DNA from: Roseovarius sp.
Lineage (GTDB): Bacteria > Pseudomonadota > Alphaproteobacteria > Rhodobacterales > Rhodobacteraceae
Direction of reading: 5' to 3'
Assembly (NCBI GenBank): GCA_027493545.1
Contig: JAOSKR010000001.1
Location: 276,001 to 340,000, forward strand
DNA: 64,000 nt
The translations under genes were made by a program, and so were the position numbers. Below are positions 36,537-46,715 of the stretch, piece by piece; position 1 is the first letter of the stretch, and every line of letters begins with the position of its first letter. The notes under the pieces are model-generated. The model saw only the letters and a program-made list of their open reading frames with translations. It was not told the origin of the DNA and did no database searches.

Positions 36537-39500
36537 CTATTCCGCCGGAATCGCCTCGTCCTCGATGCCCGTGGATGGTCGAGCTTGCCCAGCATCTCGC
36601 GCGGGCAGATCTGCACGAAGTTGCGCCGCTCCAGGTCCCAGTATTGCAGGATATCCAGCGCCCGCCGGCTGCCGGTCTCGGCGGCGTGGCGCTCGACGAG
36701 CGCCTTGAGCTCGTCCAGCCAATGCGCCTCGCGCACCGGGCTGACCACGACCGAGTCGGGGTTGATCAGCGCCGCCGCCCTGCCATCGGGGTCGTGGAGA
36801 TAGGCCATGCCCCCGGTCATGCCGGCGGCGAAATTGGCGCCGATGCGGCCAAGGATCACGGCGACGCCGCCGGTCATGTATTCGCAGCCATTGGTGCCGC
36901 AGCCTTCGATCACCACGCGGGCGCCGGAATTGCGCACGGCGAAGCGCTCGCCGGCACGGCCGGCGGCAAAGAGGAACCCGTCGGTCGCGCCGTAAAGCAC
37001 GGTGTTGCCGATGATGGTGTTCTCGGCCGCCTCGAGCGGGCTCATCTGCGGCGGGCGCACCACGATGGTGCCGCCCGAAAGGCCCTTGCCGACATAATCG
37101 TTGGCGTCACCCGCGACCTCGATCTTGAGCCCCGGGGCGGCGAAGGCGCCGAGCGACTGCCCGGCGCTGCCGGTCAGCTTGACCGTCAGGTGATCGGGCT
37201 GCAGCGCGTTGCGCATCCCGAACCTGCGCACGATATGGCTCGACACCCTTGTGCCGACGGTGCGGTCGGTGTTCTGCACGGCGTAGTGCAGCTGCATCTT
37301 CTCGCCGTCCTGCAGGAAACGCTGCGCATCGCGCACGATCTCGGCGTCGAGCGTGTCGGGCACCTCGTTGCGCGGCCTGGTACGGTCGTAGCGGATCTGC
37401 TGCGCGCCGCCGACGGTGATCAGCAGGGGATTGAGGTCGAGATCGTCGAGATGCGCCGAGCCGCGGCTGACCTGGGTCAGCAGGTCGGCCCGCCCGATCA
37501 CCTCGTCGAGCGAGCGCGCCCCGATCGAGGCGAGGATCTCGCGCACCTCCTGGGCGTAGAAGGTGATGAGATTGACCACCTTGTCGGCGGTGCCGGTAAA
37601 CCGGGCGCGCAGATCCTCGTCCTGGGTGCAGACGCCCACCGGGCAGGTGTTCGAATGGCACTGGCGCACCATGATGCAGCCCATCGCGATCAGCGCGGCG
37701 GTGCCGATGCCGTATTCCTCGGCCCCCATCATCGCCGCCATCACGATGTCGCGGCCGGTGCGCAACCCGCCATCGGTCCGGAGCGTCACCCGCTCGCGCA
37801 GCTTGTTCATCGCCAGCACCTGATGCGCCTCGGTCAGCCCCATCTCCCGGGGCAGGCCCGCGTGCTTGATCGAGGTCGCGGGGCTCGCCCCGGTGCCGCC
37901 GTTGTGGCCCGAGACGAGGATGATGTCGGCCTTTGCCTTGGCCACCCCGGCGGCGATCGTGCCGACGCCCGACTGCGCCACCAGCTTGACGCAGACCTTG
38001 ACCGTGGGGTTGATCTGCTTGAGGTCGTAAATGAGCTGCGCCAGGTCCTCGATCGAATAGATGTCGTGGTGCGGCGGCGGCGAGATCAGCGTCACCCCGG
38101 GCGTGGAATGCCGAAGCCGCGCGATCAGCTCGGTGACCTTCATCCCCGGCAATTGCCCGCCCTCGCCGGGCTTGGCGCCCTGGGCGATCTTGATCTCGAG
38201 TTCCTCGCACTGGTTGAGGTATTCCGCCGTCACCCCGAAGCGGCCGGACGCCACCTGCTTGATCTTGGCCGAGGGGTTGTCGCCGTTGGGTTCGGGCTGG
38301 AAATGCGCAGGATCCTCGCCGCCCTCGCCCGAGTCCGAGCGCGCCCCGATCCGGTTCATCGCCACGTTCAGCGTCTTGTGCGCCTCGGGGCTGAGCGCAC
38401 CGAGGCTCATGCCGGGCGTGACGAACCGCTTGCGGATCGCGGTGACGCTCTCGACCTCCTCGAGCGGTACCGCCGGCCCCAGCGGCTTGATCGCCAGCAG
38501 GTCGCGCAGATGGATCGGCGGATTGGCCTGCATCACCTGGCTATATCGTTTCCACAGCTCATAGCTCGCCCGGGTGCAGGCGGTCTGCAGCAGGTGCATG
38601 CCCTGCGCGCCCCAGGCATGGGTCTCGCCCGACTTGCGCGCCTTGTAGAACCCGCCAATGGACAGGATGTCGGGCCCGCCGCGAAAGCCCATTGCATGGA
38701 CCTCTTCCAGCATCGCCTGGATGCCGCTGACGCCAATGCCGGAAATGCGGCTGGTCAGCCCGGGGAAATACTCGGCGCACATGGCGCGTGAGAGCCCCAC
38801 CGCCTCGAAGTTGAGCCCGCCGCGATAGGACGAAATCACCGAGATGCCCATCTTGGACATGATCTTGAGGATGCCCTGATCGATCGCGGCGCGGTAGCGC
38901 GCGACGTTTTCGGTCAGGTTTCCGGGCAGCAGCCCGCGCTCGACGCGATCGGCGATGCTGTCCTGGGCGAGATACGGGTTGACCACGGTCGCACCGGCGC
39001 CGACCAGCACGGCGAAGTAATGCGGGTCGATGCATTCGGCCGAGCGCACGTTGAGCGAACAGAAGCTGCGCAAGCCCTTGCGGGTCAGGTGCGAATGTAC
39101 CGCGGATGTGGCCAGGATCATCGGCATCCCGACGCGGTCCTGCCCGAGCCCGGTGTCGCTCAGCACGATATGACCCGAACCCGAGCGCACCGCGTCCTCG
39201 GCCTCGGCACGGATGCGGGCAAGCCCCTTGCGCAGCGCGCCCTCGCCGGGGGCAAAGCTGCAGTCGATCACCGTCACCTCGCCTTCGAGCTCGGCCATCA
39301 GCACGTCCCACTCGGCGTTACCGACGAACGGGCTTTCCAGCACCACGATCTCGGTCTGCGCGCTCGATTCGTCGAGCACGTTCTTGAGGTTGCCGAAGCG
39401 GGTCTTGAGGCTCATCACCCGGAATTCGCGCAAGCTGTCGATCGGCGGGTTGGTGACCTGGCTGAAATTCTGCCGAAAGAAATGCGACAGTGGCCGGTAG

Positions 39501-41069
39501 CGCTTCGAGAGCACCGCGCTGGGAGTGTCGTCACCCATCGAGGCGATCGCTTCCTTGCCGTCCTCGGCCATCGGCGCGAGTATCTGCTCCAGCTCCTCGA
39601 TGGTATACCCGGCGGCGATCTGGCGGCGGCGCAGTTCGGCCCCGGCAAAGAGCGGATGCTCGGGGGCGCCGGTAAGCTTTTCGTCGAGATCCTTGATCTT
39701 GCCCACCCAGTCGCCGAAAGGCTGCGCTGCGGCCAGCCGGTCCTTGATCTCGGCATCGTGGTAGAGCCGCCCCTCGCCGATGTCGACGGCCAGCATCTGG
39801 CCCGGACCGAGCGCGCCCTTTTTCGCGCAGGGTGCTCTCGTCGACGGGCACCATGCCGGCCTCGGACCCCGCGATCACCAGCCCGTCACCGGTGACGACA
39901 TAGCGCATCGGCCTGAGCCCGTTGCGGTCCATCCCGGCGCAGACCCAGCGGCCGTCAGTCATCGCCAGCGCCGCCGGGCCGTCCCGGGGCTCCATCACCG
40001 AGTTGCAGTAGGAATACATGTCGCGCCACGCCAGCGGCATTTCCTCGGCCTGCTTGGACCAGCTTTCGGGCACCAGCATGGTCTTGGCCATCGGCGCGAT
40101 CCGGCCGGCGCGCACCAGAACCTCGAACACTGCATCGAGCGCGGCGCTGTCCGACGACCCGCCGGCGATGATCGGCTTGATGTCCTCGGCCTGGTCGCCG
40201 AAGGACGCGCTGGCCATGCGGATCTCGTGGCTCTTCATCCAGTTGACGTTGCCCTTGAGCGTGTTGATCTCGCCGTTATGCGCCAGCATGCGGAAGGGCT
40301 GCGCCAGCCACCATTGCGGAAAGGTGTTGGTGGAATAGCGCTGGTGGTAGATGGCAAACGCCGACTTGAAGCGCTCGTCCTTGAGGTCGGGATAGAACTC
40401 GGCCACCTGCTCGGCCAGCATCATGCCCTTGTAGATGATGCTCCGGCAGGAAAGGCTGGCGATGTAGAGGCCACTGATGCCGGCGGCCTGCGCCGCCTTT
40501 TCGATGCGGCGGCGGATGACGTAGAGCTCGCGCTCGAAATCCTCTTCCGCGATGCCGCGGGTGTTGGAAATGAGGATCTGCTCGATCTCGGGACGGGTGG
40601 AGTTGGCCTTTTCGCCAAGCACCGAGACATCGACCGGAACGTGCCGCCAGCCATAGATCCGGTGGCCCATGCGCAGCACCTCGGTCTCGACGATGGTGCG
40701 GCAGGTCTCCTGGGCACCGAAATCGGTGCGCGGCAGGAACACCTGCCCCACCGCCATCATCTGGTCCTGGTTGGGCTCGTGGCCGGTGCGCCGCACCTGA
40801 TCATAGAAGAAGGGAGCGGGGATCTGGATGTGGAGGCCGGCGCCGTCGCCGGTCTTGCCGTCGGCATCGACCGCGCCGCGGTGCCAGATCGCCTTGAGCG
40901 CGGTGATGCCGGCCTCGACCACAAGGCGCGAGGCCTCGCCGTTGATCGAGACCACCAGCCCCACCCCGCACGACGAATGCTCATGTTCCTCGCGGTACAT
41001 GCCGTTCTCGGCCAGCCACTTGCGGCGGGCTTCCTCTCTGGCCGCCCAATCGTGTTCCAGGTCCGTCAT
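36537..41069 (-). CDS. gltB: Glutamate synthase large subunit, two frameshifts
   Basis: With GltD this makes two glutamate from glutamine and 2-oxoglutarate using NADPH. The class II amidotransferase domain follows a 33-residue propeptide, with nucleophile Cys in SSCGVGLVVSINGE. FMN/Fe-S synthase domain features include GGKSNTGEGG-like SDSGEGGEDPAHF, QGAKPGEGGQLPG, SPPPHHDIYSIEDLAQ and the cluster Cys in CIMVRQCHSNTCPVGVCTQD, then the GXGXG beta-helix. One surplus base in TTTTT 39819-39823 and one missing in CCC 36568-36570 disrupt it; repair gives about 1510 residues ending EDEAIPAE. Such an essential-looking gene is unlikely to be truly broken twice. Confidence 0.93.
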
Positions 41070-41154
41070 CGCGCTTTACCCTTGCTTTGCCGGCAGGTCA
41101 GGACACCTGCCCTATCGCTCCCGGTCAGAGCGTTGCCGCTCCGGCCGGATACCG

Positions 41155-42576
41155 CTACTCGGCCGCCACCGCCTGGCGCGCGCCAAGATCCTCGAGGATC
41201 GCCGCCGCCGCGTCGCGGCCGTCGCGGATCGCCCAGACCACCAGCGAGGCGCCGCGCACGATGTCGCCCACGGCATAGACGCCCGCCATCGCCGTGCGCC
41301 CGGTGGTGTATTCGGCCCGGATCGTGCCCCAGCTCGTGACTGGCAAGTCCGGCTGATCCCAGAGCGCGGGCAGATCCTCGGGTTCAAACCCCAGCGCCTT
41401 GATCACCAGGTCGGCCGGCTCGTCGTGACCGGCGCCCTCGACCGGCTCGGGCGTCCGGCGGCCGCTCACGTCGGGCGGACCGAGGCGCATCCGCTGCACC
41501 TTCACCGCCCTGACCGGATCGTCATTGAACCCCCTTGGCCCGCTCAGCCAGTCAAAGATCACGCCCTCCTCCTCGGCGTTGGCGACCTCTCGCCGGCTGC
41601 CGGGCATGTTGTCGCGGTCACGCCGGTAGAGGCACTTGACCGACACCGCGCCCTGGCGGATGGCGGTGCGCACGCAATCCATCGCGGTGTCGCCGCCGCC
41701 GATCACCACCACGCGCTTGCCCGCGGCGTTCAGCTCGCCGCTGTCGAACTCGGGCACCGCGTCGCCGAAGCACCTGCGGCTCGCGGACGCGATGAGATAG
41801 TCGATGGCGCGCACGATGCCCGCCGCGCCGGCGCCGGGGGCCTGCAAGTCGCGGCTCTTGTAGACGCCGGTGGCGATCAGCACCGCATCGTGGCGCGCGC
41901 GCAGGTCGTCAAAGGCGATGTCGCGGCCGACCTCGCAGTTCAGCACGAATGTGACGCCGCCCTCCTCGAGCTGGCGGTTGCGGCGCAGCACCACCTCCTT
42001 TTCCAGCTTGAAGCCGGGGATGCCGTAGATCATCAGCCCGCCGGCGCGGTCGTGGCGGTCGTAGACCGTGACCTGCACGCCGGCGCGGCGCAGCATGTCC
42101 GCGGCCGCCAACCCGCCGGGTCCGGCGCCGATGATGCCCACCGATTCGGCCCGCTCGCGCGCCGGCGCTATGGGCGCGACCCAGCCCTCCTCCCAGGCGG
42201 TATCGGTGAGGTACTTCTCGACCGCGCCGATGGTGACGGTACCGTGGCCGGCCTGCTCGATCACGCAATTGCCCTCGCAGAGCCGGTCCTGCGGGCAGAT
42301 GCGGCCGCAAATCTCGGGGAATGTGTTGGTCTGCTGGCTGAGCTCATAGGCTTCGCGCACGCGGCCCTCGGCGGTCAGGCGCAGCCAGTCGGGGATGTTG
42401 TTGTGCAAGGGGCAATGGCTCTGGCAGTAGGGCACGCCGCACTGGCTGCACCGCGCCGCCTGTTCGCGCGCCTTGGCGTCGGCGTATTCGGCATAGATTT
42501 CGTGGAAATCCCGGTTGCGGACCTCGGGCGCGCGCTTTTCAGGCATGTCCCGCCCTATGGTGACGAATTTCAGCAT
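41155..42576 (-). CDS. gltD: Glutamate synthase small subunit
   Basis: This 473-residue flavoprotein passes electrons from NADPH to GltB. It has N-terminal Fe-S cysteines (ARCSQCGVPYCQSHCPLHN, EICGRICPQDRLCEGNC), an FAD loop VGIIGAGPGGLAAADMLRRA, AGGLMIYGIPGFKLEK, and an NADPH loop VVVIGGGDTAMDCVRTA with a C-terminal GVYAVGDIVRGASLVVWAIR. The start at 42576 (MLKFVTIGRD) fits. It is encoded 85 bases upstream of gltB on the same strand, in the gltD-gltB order, and diverges from uppP. Confidence 0.95.
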   Translation of the reverse strand: MLKFVTIGRDMPEKRAPEVRNRDFHEIYAEYADAKAREQAARCSQCGVPYCQSHCPLHNNIPDWLRLTAEGRVREAYELSQQTNTFPEICGRICPQDRLCEGNCVIEQAGHGTVTIGAVEKYLTDTAWEEGWVAPIAPARERAESVGIIGAGPGGLAAADMLRRAGVQVTVYDRHDRAGGLMIYGIPGFKLEKEVVLRRNRQLEEGGVTFVLNCEVGRDIAFDDLRARHDAVLIATGVYKSRDLQAPGAGAAGIVRAIDYLIASASRRCFGDAVPEFDSGELNAAGKRVVVIGGGDTAMDCVRTAIRQGAVSVKCLYRRDRDNMPGSRREVANAEEEGVIFDWLSGPRGFNDDPVRAVKVQRMRLGPPDVSGRRTPEPVEGAGHDEPADLVIKALGFEPEDLPALWDQPDLPVTSWGTIRAEYTTGRTAMAGVYAVGDIVRGASLVVWAIRDGRDAAAAILEDLGARQAVAAE

Positions 42577-42809
42577 CGGTTGCCTTGCCACTGGGCGCCC
42601 TCCCGGCCTCATGATCCACCGCGATCTTTTACAGAGCCGGAAAACCGATTAAAAGTCATAATTGATGACCTATTTTCACTTTTCTTCGGGATTCCGACAC
42701 GCAGACATCGAAAATTCCAGATTTTTAGTACCGATACGGACCTTTATTGGCGTTTGCGCCTGAAAGGCATTGCTTTATAGCTGCGGCCAAATTCGGGCAG
42801 GGCTTCAGA

Positions 42810-43616
42810 ATGGCATATTTCGAGATACTGGTTCTGGCCATCGTGCAGGGGATCACCGAATTCCTGCCGATCTCGTCCTCGGCGCATCTGGCGCTCCTGC
42901 ACAAGCTCAACGGACCCAGCGCCAACGACATCGCGCTCGACGTCGCGGTGCATCTGGGCTCGATTCTGGCGGTGATCCTCTACTTTCACGCCGATGCGCG
43001 GAGGGCCGGGGCGGGGTTGGTGGCGCTCATCCGCGGCGACCGCACGCATCCCGAGACCCGCCTCGCCTCGCATCTGATCATCGCCACGATACCCATCGTC
43101 CTCGCCGGTGCCGGGATCGTCGCGCTGGGCCTTGAAGGGGCGCTGCGCGACATCCGCATCATCGGCTGGATGATGATCGTCTTCGGCATCGTGCTCTGGG
43201 TGGTCGACCGCCGGGCTGCCCAGACCCTCACCGCCCCGCAATGGACGGCGCGGCAGGCGCTGGTGATGGGGCTCTGGCAGGCAGTGGCGCTGATCCCCGG
43301 GGTGTCGCGCTCGGGCGTTTCGATCACCGGCGCGCGGGCGCTGGGGTATGAGCGCCATGACGCCACGCGGCTGTCGATGCTGATGTCGATCCCGACAACG
43401 CTGTGCACCGGAGCGGTGCTTATGGTCGACATGACCAAGGTCGAGGCGGTCGGCCCGTTCCTGGCCGAGGCCGCCATCGCGTCGGTCTTTGCCTTCGCCG
43501 CCGCCTATCTGGCGCTTTCGCTGATGATGCGGTTTCTGGCGCGGGTCAGCTTCACGCCCTATGTGGTCTATCGCGTGATACTCGGGGTGGCGCTGCTGGC
43601 CATCGCCTATGGCTAG
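42810..43616 (+). CDS. uppP: Undecaprenyl-diphosphatase
   Basis: This 268-residue membrane enzyme recycles undecaprenyl pyrophosphate for cell-wall synthesis. The conserved QGITEFLPISSSAHL motif (about residues 12-26) and the PGVSRSGVSITGARALG motif (about 165-181) provide the catalytic Glu, Ser and Arg. Length and about seven to eight hydrophobic helices are normal. I chose the ATG at 42810 because family similarity starts there. An intrinsic terminator follows. Confidence 0.95.
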   Translation: MAYFEILVLAIVQGITEFLPISSSAHLALLHKLNGPSANDIALDVAVHLGSILAVILYFHADARRAGAGLVALIRGDRTHPETRLASHLIIATIPIVLAGAGIVALGLEGALRDIRIIGWMMIVFGIVLWVVDRRAAQTLTAPQWTARQALVMGLWQAVALIPGVSRSGVSITGARALGYERHDATRLSMLMSIPTTLCTGAVLMVDMTKVEAVGPFLAEAAIASVFAFAAAYLALSLMMRFLARVSFTPYVVYRVILGVALLAIAYG

Positions 43617-43650
43617 AGGTGTCTGCGCCAGATCGGCCCCGACACGCCCC

Positions 43651-43673
43651 GGCCCCCGAACCGGGGCCTTTTT
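43651..43673 (+). terminator. Intrinsic terminator after uppP
   Basis: GGCCCC and GGGGCC pair around a six-base loop, followed by TTTTT. It lies 34 bases after the uppP stop and also forms the left part of a longer repeat related to 59449-59516. Confidence 0.75.
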
Positions 43674-43687
43674 CCGGCTGGGCGGGG

Positions 43688-43712
43688 CCCCGGATCAGGC
43701 CGGGGGCGCGGG
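43688..43712. repeat. Dispersed hairpin repeat B, copy 3
   Basis: CCCCGGATCAGGCCGGGGGC is close to the copy at 59487-59516, and the preceding GAACCGGGGCCTT block is shared with that copy as well. Confidence 0.6.
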
Positions 43713-43735
43713 TGTTTCGATCCGACGCGACACGC

Positions 43736-44725
43736 CTAGCTGCGGCGCAGATTGGCCGCCGACGCCTTGATGTCCGCGTACTGCCCGTCGTGGCGGAACC
43801 GCCACAGATAATCGGGCAGAACCGTTTCGAGCGCGACCGGCGCGATGCCGAGATCGGCAAAGCCTTTGGCGCCCTCCGAGACCACGTTGTCCGAGCGCAG
43901 GCTTTTCGCCTGATCGCGGGTGATCTGCGCCGGGATCAGGCCGAGGCTGACGGTCTGCACGATTTCCATCACCCAGCCGAGGATACCGGCGATCCAGAAC
44001 GGGATGTTCACGATCAGCCGCCGCCGCTGGATCACCCGCAGCATCCGCTGCATCAACTCGCGGAAGGTGGCTACCTCCGGCCCGCCGAGCTCGTAGATGC
44101 CGGGCGCCGCACGGCCCTCGGCGCCCATCTCGGCGGCCGCCGCCACATCGTCGGCATAGACCGGCTGAAAGCGGGTCGCGGCCCCCACCACCGGCAGCAC
44201 CGGCCCCATCCGGGTCATCCCGGCGAAACGGTTGAAGAACGCATCCTCCGGTCCGAAGACGACCGAGGGGCGCAGGATCACCGCGCCGGGATAGGCGGCA
44301 AGGATCGCGGCCTCGCCCCGGCCCTTGCTCTGACCGTAGAGCGAGCGCGCCTGCGGATCGGCGCCGATGGCCGAGATATGCACCAGCCGCGCCACGCCCT
44401 CCTCGGCGGCGATGCGGGCGATGCGGCCCGCCCCCTCGTGCTGAATGGCGTCGAAGCTGTTCCTGCCGCGCCGCTCGAAGGTGCCGACGCAGTTGATCAC
44501 CGCATCCGCGCCCTTCATCACCGCGCGCACGCTGTCGTCGTCGCGGATGTTGCAGAAGACCGGCTCGACCTGCCCGACCGTGCCGTAGGGCTTGACGTGC
44601 ATCGCCTCGTTCGGCCGGCGCACGGCGACGCGCACGCGCCAGCCCGCCCTGGCCATGCGCCGGGCGATATAACGCCCGACGAACCCGGAGCCCCCGTAGA
44701 TGGTGACGAGTTTCGCTGTCGACAT
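43736..44725 (-). CDS. NAD(P)-binding NDUFA9-like protein (complex I accessory/epimerase family)
   Basis: This 329-residue short-chain-type protein has the dinucleotide loop [19 protein letters not shown] and [11 protein letters not shown]. Later it has [40 protein letters not shown] and [20 protein letters not shown]. It matches bacterial relatives of the complex I 39-kDa subunit, in which the Tyr-Lys dyad is altered, here YGQSKGRGE. Its role in bacteria is unclear. It is convergent with uppP and divergent from tRNA-Leu. Confidence 0.85.
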   Translation of the reverse strand: MSTAKLVTIYGGSGFVGRYIARRMARAGWRVRVAVRRPNEAMHVKPYGTVGQVEPVFCNIRDDDSVRAVMKGADAVINCVGTFERRGRNSFDAIQHEGAGRIARIAAEEGVARLVHISAIGADPQARSLYGQSKGRGEAAILAAYPGAVILRPSVVFGPEDAFFNRFAGMTRMGPVLPVVGAATRFQPVYADDVAAAAEMGAEGRAAPGIYELGGPEVATFRELMQRMLRVIQRRRLIVNIPFWIAGILGWVMEIVQTVSLGLIPAQITRDQAKSLRSDNVVSEGAKGFADLGIAPVALETVLPDYLWRFRHDGQYADIKASAANLRRS

Positions 44726-44827
44726 CTGCCTGCCTCCGTCCTCATGGGCCTTCGCGCCTCTTCCTAGCTTGCCGGACGTGCTTCGACAAGGCGTTACGGG
44801 CACCGCGCATGCGCGGCAAAATCAACG

Positions 44828-44854
44828 TTGACACCCCCCGGCGCGCGGATAAAC
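44828..44854 (+). promoter_or_regulatory. Candidate sigma-70 promoter of tRNA-Leu
   Basis: A perfect TTGACA at 44828-44833 is followed by GATAAA at 44848-44853, about 20 bases before the tRNA. The spacer is only 14 bases, short by about three; a C-run in it may hide missing bases. Confidence 0.45.
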
Positions 44855-44872
44855 GGCTGGCTCACGACACCG

Positions 44873-44958
44873 GCCCGGTGGCGGAATTGGTAGACGCGCT
44901 AGCTTCAGGTGCTAGTGTCCGCAAGGACGTGGAGGTTCGAGTCCTCTCCTGGGCACCA
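44873..44958 (+). tRNA. tRNA-Leu, anticodon CAG
   Basis: The class II tRNA has anticodon loop CTTCAGG, a long variable arm (TGTCCGCAAGGACGT), T loop TTCGAGT and an encoded CCA end. The anticodon CAG reads CTG codons, abundant in this genome. The 5' acceptor reads GCCCGG where the 3' strand CCTGGGC calls for GCCCAGG, so one A appears to be missing. The gene is upstream of rnd. Confidence 0.93.
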
Positions 44959-44982
44959 TTCCCTCCACCGAAGGGAATGCGC

Positions 44983-45594
44983 ATGGCGAACCACCTCTAT
45001 TCCAACGATCTTCCCGACGGGCTCGACCTCGGCCCGGTGGTGGCCATCGACTGCGAGACGATGGGCCTCAACCCGCATCGCGACCGGCTCTGCGTGGTGC
45101 AGCTCTCGGGCGGCGACGGCAACGCCCATATCGTCCAGATCGCGCAGGGGCAGACCGAGGCCCCGAACCTCGCCGCGCTGCTGGTGAACCCGGACGTGCT
45201 CAAGCTCTTTCATTTCGGGCGTTTCGACATCGCCGCGTTGCTCAACGCCTTCGGCGCGCTGGCGGCGCCGGTCTACTGCACCAAGATCGCCAGCAAGCTG
45301 GTGCGCACCTACACCGACCGGCACGGGCTGAAATACCTCCTGCAGGAGCTTTTGGGCATCGACATCTCGAAACAGCAGCAATCCTCGGACTGGGGCGCGA
45401 CCGAGCTCAGCGCGGCGCAACTCGACTATGCCGCCTCGGACGTGCTCTACCTGCACCGACTGCGCGAGGAACTGGACGAACGCCTCGCGCGGGAGGGCCG
45501 CAGCGAGCTGGCGCAAGCCTGTTTCGGCTTTCTTCCCGCCCGCGCGCGGCTCGATCTCGCGGGCTGGCCCGAGATCGACATCTTCGCCCATTGA
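44983..45594 (+). CDS. rnd: Ribonuclease D (short form)
   Basis: This 203-residue protein contains only the DEDDy 3'-5' exonuclease domain, without HRDC domains, as usual in alphaproteobacteria. Exo I is VAIDCETMGLN, Exo II includes LKLFHFGRFDIAAL, and Exo III is AQLDYAASDVLYLHRL. It may trim tRNA 3' ends, and it directly follows tRNA-Leu. The next gene, lptC, starts two bases after its stop. Confidence 0.93.
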   Translation: MANHLYSNDLPDGLDLGPVVAIDCETMGLNPHRDRLCVVQLSGGDGNAHIVQIAQGQTEAPNLAALLVNPDVLKLFHFGRFDIAALLNAFGALAAPVYCTKIASKLVRTYTDRHGLKYLLQELLGIDISKQQQSSDWGATELSAAQLDYAASDVLYLHRLREELDERLAREGRSELAQACFGFLPARARLDLAGWPEIDIFAH

Positions 45595-45596
45595 TC

Positions 45597-46211
45597 ATGC
45601 CCTGGCGCGAGAACCTTCATTCCCGGTTCGTGGCCCGGATGAAGATCGTGCTGCCGCTGGCGGCGCTCGGTATCCTGTCGACGCTGTTCCTGATCTCGAA
45701 CGGGTTCGACCCCAACCAGACGCTGCCGGTTGCGGGCATCGACCTGCAGGAACGCGCCCAATCGCTGGGTGCCACCGGGGCCACCTTTGCCGGGGTCAGC
45801 AGCGAGGGCCACGAGGTCACCATGCGGACCGAACGCACCCGCCCCTCTGCCGCGGATCCGAGGCTGATCGAGGCCCGCGACGTCACCGCGCGAATGACGC
45901 TGAATTCGGGGGTCGAGATCGACCTCTCCTCGCACCGCGGCGAGGTCGACCAGCGCGACAACAGCGCCACGCTGACCGGCGATGTCAGGATCACCACCAG
46001 TTCGGGCTATGTGCTGACCACCGATCGGCTGAACGCCGGTTTCGACACGCTTTACGCCGAAACTCCCGGCCCCGTCGAGGGTCGGGCCCCGGCCGGCGAT
46101 CTCACCGCCGGGCGCATGGTGCTGCGGGACCGCCCCGACACCGGCGGGCCACATTTGGTTTTCAGCAATGGCGTCAAGCTGATATACCAGCCGCCAAAGC
46201 CGGGAGAGTAG
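45597..46211 (+). CDS. lptC: LPS export protein LptC
   Basis: This 204-residue bitopic protein has one N-terminal helix (MKIVLPLAALGILSTLFLIS) and a beta-jellyroll periplasmic domain (about 60-200), with TLTGDVRITTSSGYVLTTDR typical of LptC/OstA. It links the LptBFG machine to the periplasmic LptA bridge. It is the first of the lptC-lptA-lptB run in the standard order. Confidence 0.88.
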   Translation: MPWRENLHSRFVARMKIVLPLAALGILSTLFLISNGFDPNQTLPVAGIDLQERAQSLGATGATFAGVSSEGHEVTMRTERTRPSAADPRLIEARDVTARMTLNSGVEIDLSSHRGEVDQRDNSATLTGDVRITTSSGYVLTTDRLNAGFDTLYAETPGPVEGRAPAGDLTAGRMVLRDRPDTGGPHLVFSNGVKLIYQPPKPGE

Positions 46212-46217
46212 ACCGAC

Positions 46218-46715
46218 GTGTTCATCAGATCGACTGCATTCGCGGCTCTCGTCGCGGCGCTGACCCTGCCGGGCCTTGCCATGGCGCAGGGGGCGCAGAT
46301 CGCCTTTGGCAGCGTCCAGCAGGACAGCAGCCTGCCGGTCGAGGTGACGGCCGACAACCTCGATGTCGACCAGACCGACGGCACCGCCGTCTTCACCGGC
46401 AACGTCCGTATCGGCCAGGGCGCGATGCGGCTTTCGGCGCCGCGCGTGGTGGTGGTCTACAAGGAAGACGAGCGCGGCATCTCCCAGCTCAGGGCCAGCG
46501 GCGGGGTGACGCTGGTCAGCGGCCCCGACGCCGCCGAGGCGGCGCGCGCCGATTACGACATCGACAGCGGCATGATCGAGATGCAGGGCGACGTGCTGCT
46601 GCTGCAGGGCGCCAACGCGCTCTCGGCCGAGCGGCTCTCGGTCGACACCCGCGCCGGCACCGCGCGCATGTCCGGCCGGGTCAAGACCGTGATCCAGCAA
46701 GGCGGGGATCAATGA
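46218..46715 (+). CDS. lptA: LPS transport periplasmic protein LptA
   Basis: This 165-residue protein has a signal peptide (FIRSTAFAALVAALTLPGLA, then MAQG) and an OstA-type jellyroll: LPVEVTADNLDVDQTDGTAV, FTGNVRIGQGAMRLSAPRVV and MQGDVLLLQGANALSAERL. It forms the periplasmic bridge for lipopolysaccharide. The GTG at 46218 follows GGGAGAG. Its stop overlaps the lptB start. Confidence 0.9.
   Translation: MFIRSTAFAALVAALTLPGLAMAQGAQIAFGSVQQDSSLPVEVTADNLDVDQTDGTAVFTGNVRIGQGAMRLSAPRVVVVYKEDERGISQLRASGGVTLVSGPDAAEAARADYDIDSGMIEMQGDVLLLQGANALSAERLSVDTRAGTARMSGRVKTVIQQGGDQ

Noticed and set aside
36224..38791. An 855-codon plus-strand open frame starting in the AT-rich gap and running opposite gltB
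   Set aside because: Most of it is antisense to gltB; the part inside the gap has no recognisable content or ribosome site.
36537..41069. Programmed frameshifting in gltB and other split genes
   Set aside because: The break sites lack a shared slippery sequence with downstream structure, go in both directions, and hit unrelated genes; error in homopolymers explains them better.
43651..43673. The hairpin after uppP as only a mobile repeat copy
   Set aside because: It ends in five T directly after the stem and sits just past the uppP stop, so a terminator role is kept although it overlaps a repeated block.
44873..44958. tRNA-Leu as an integration site for a genomic island
   Set aside because: No integrase, no direct repeat of the tRNA 3' end and normal core genes follow.
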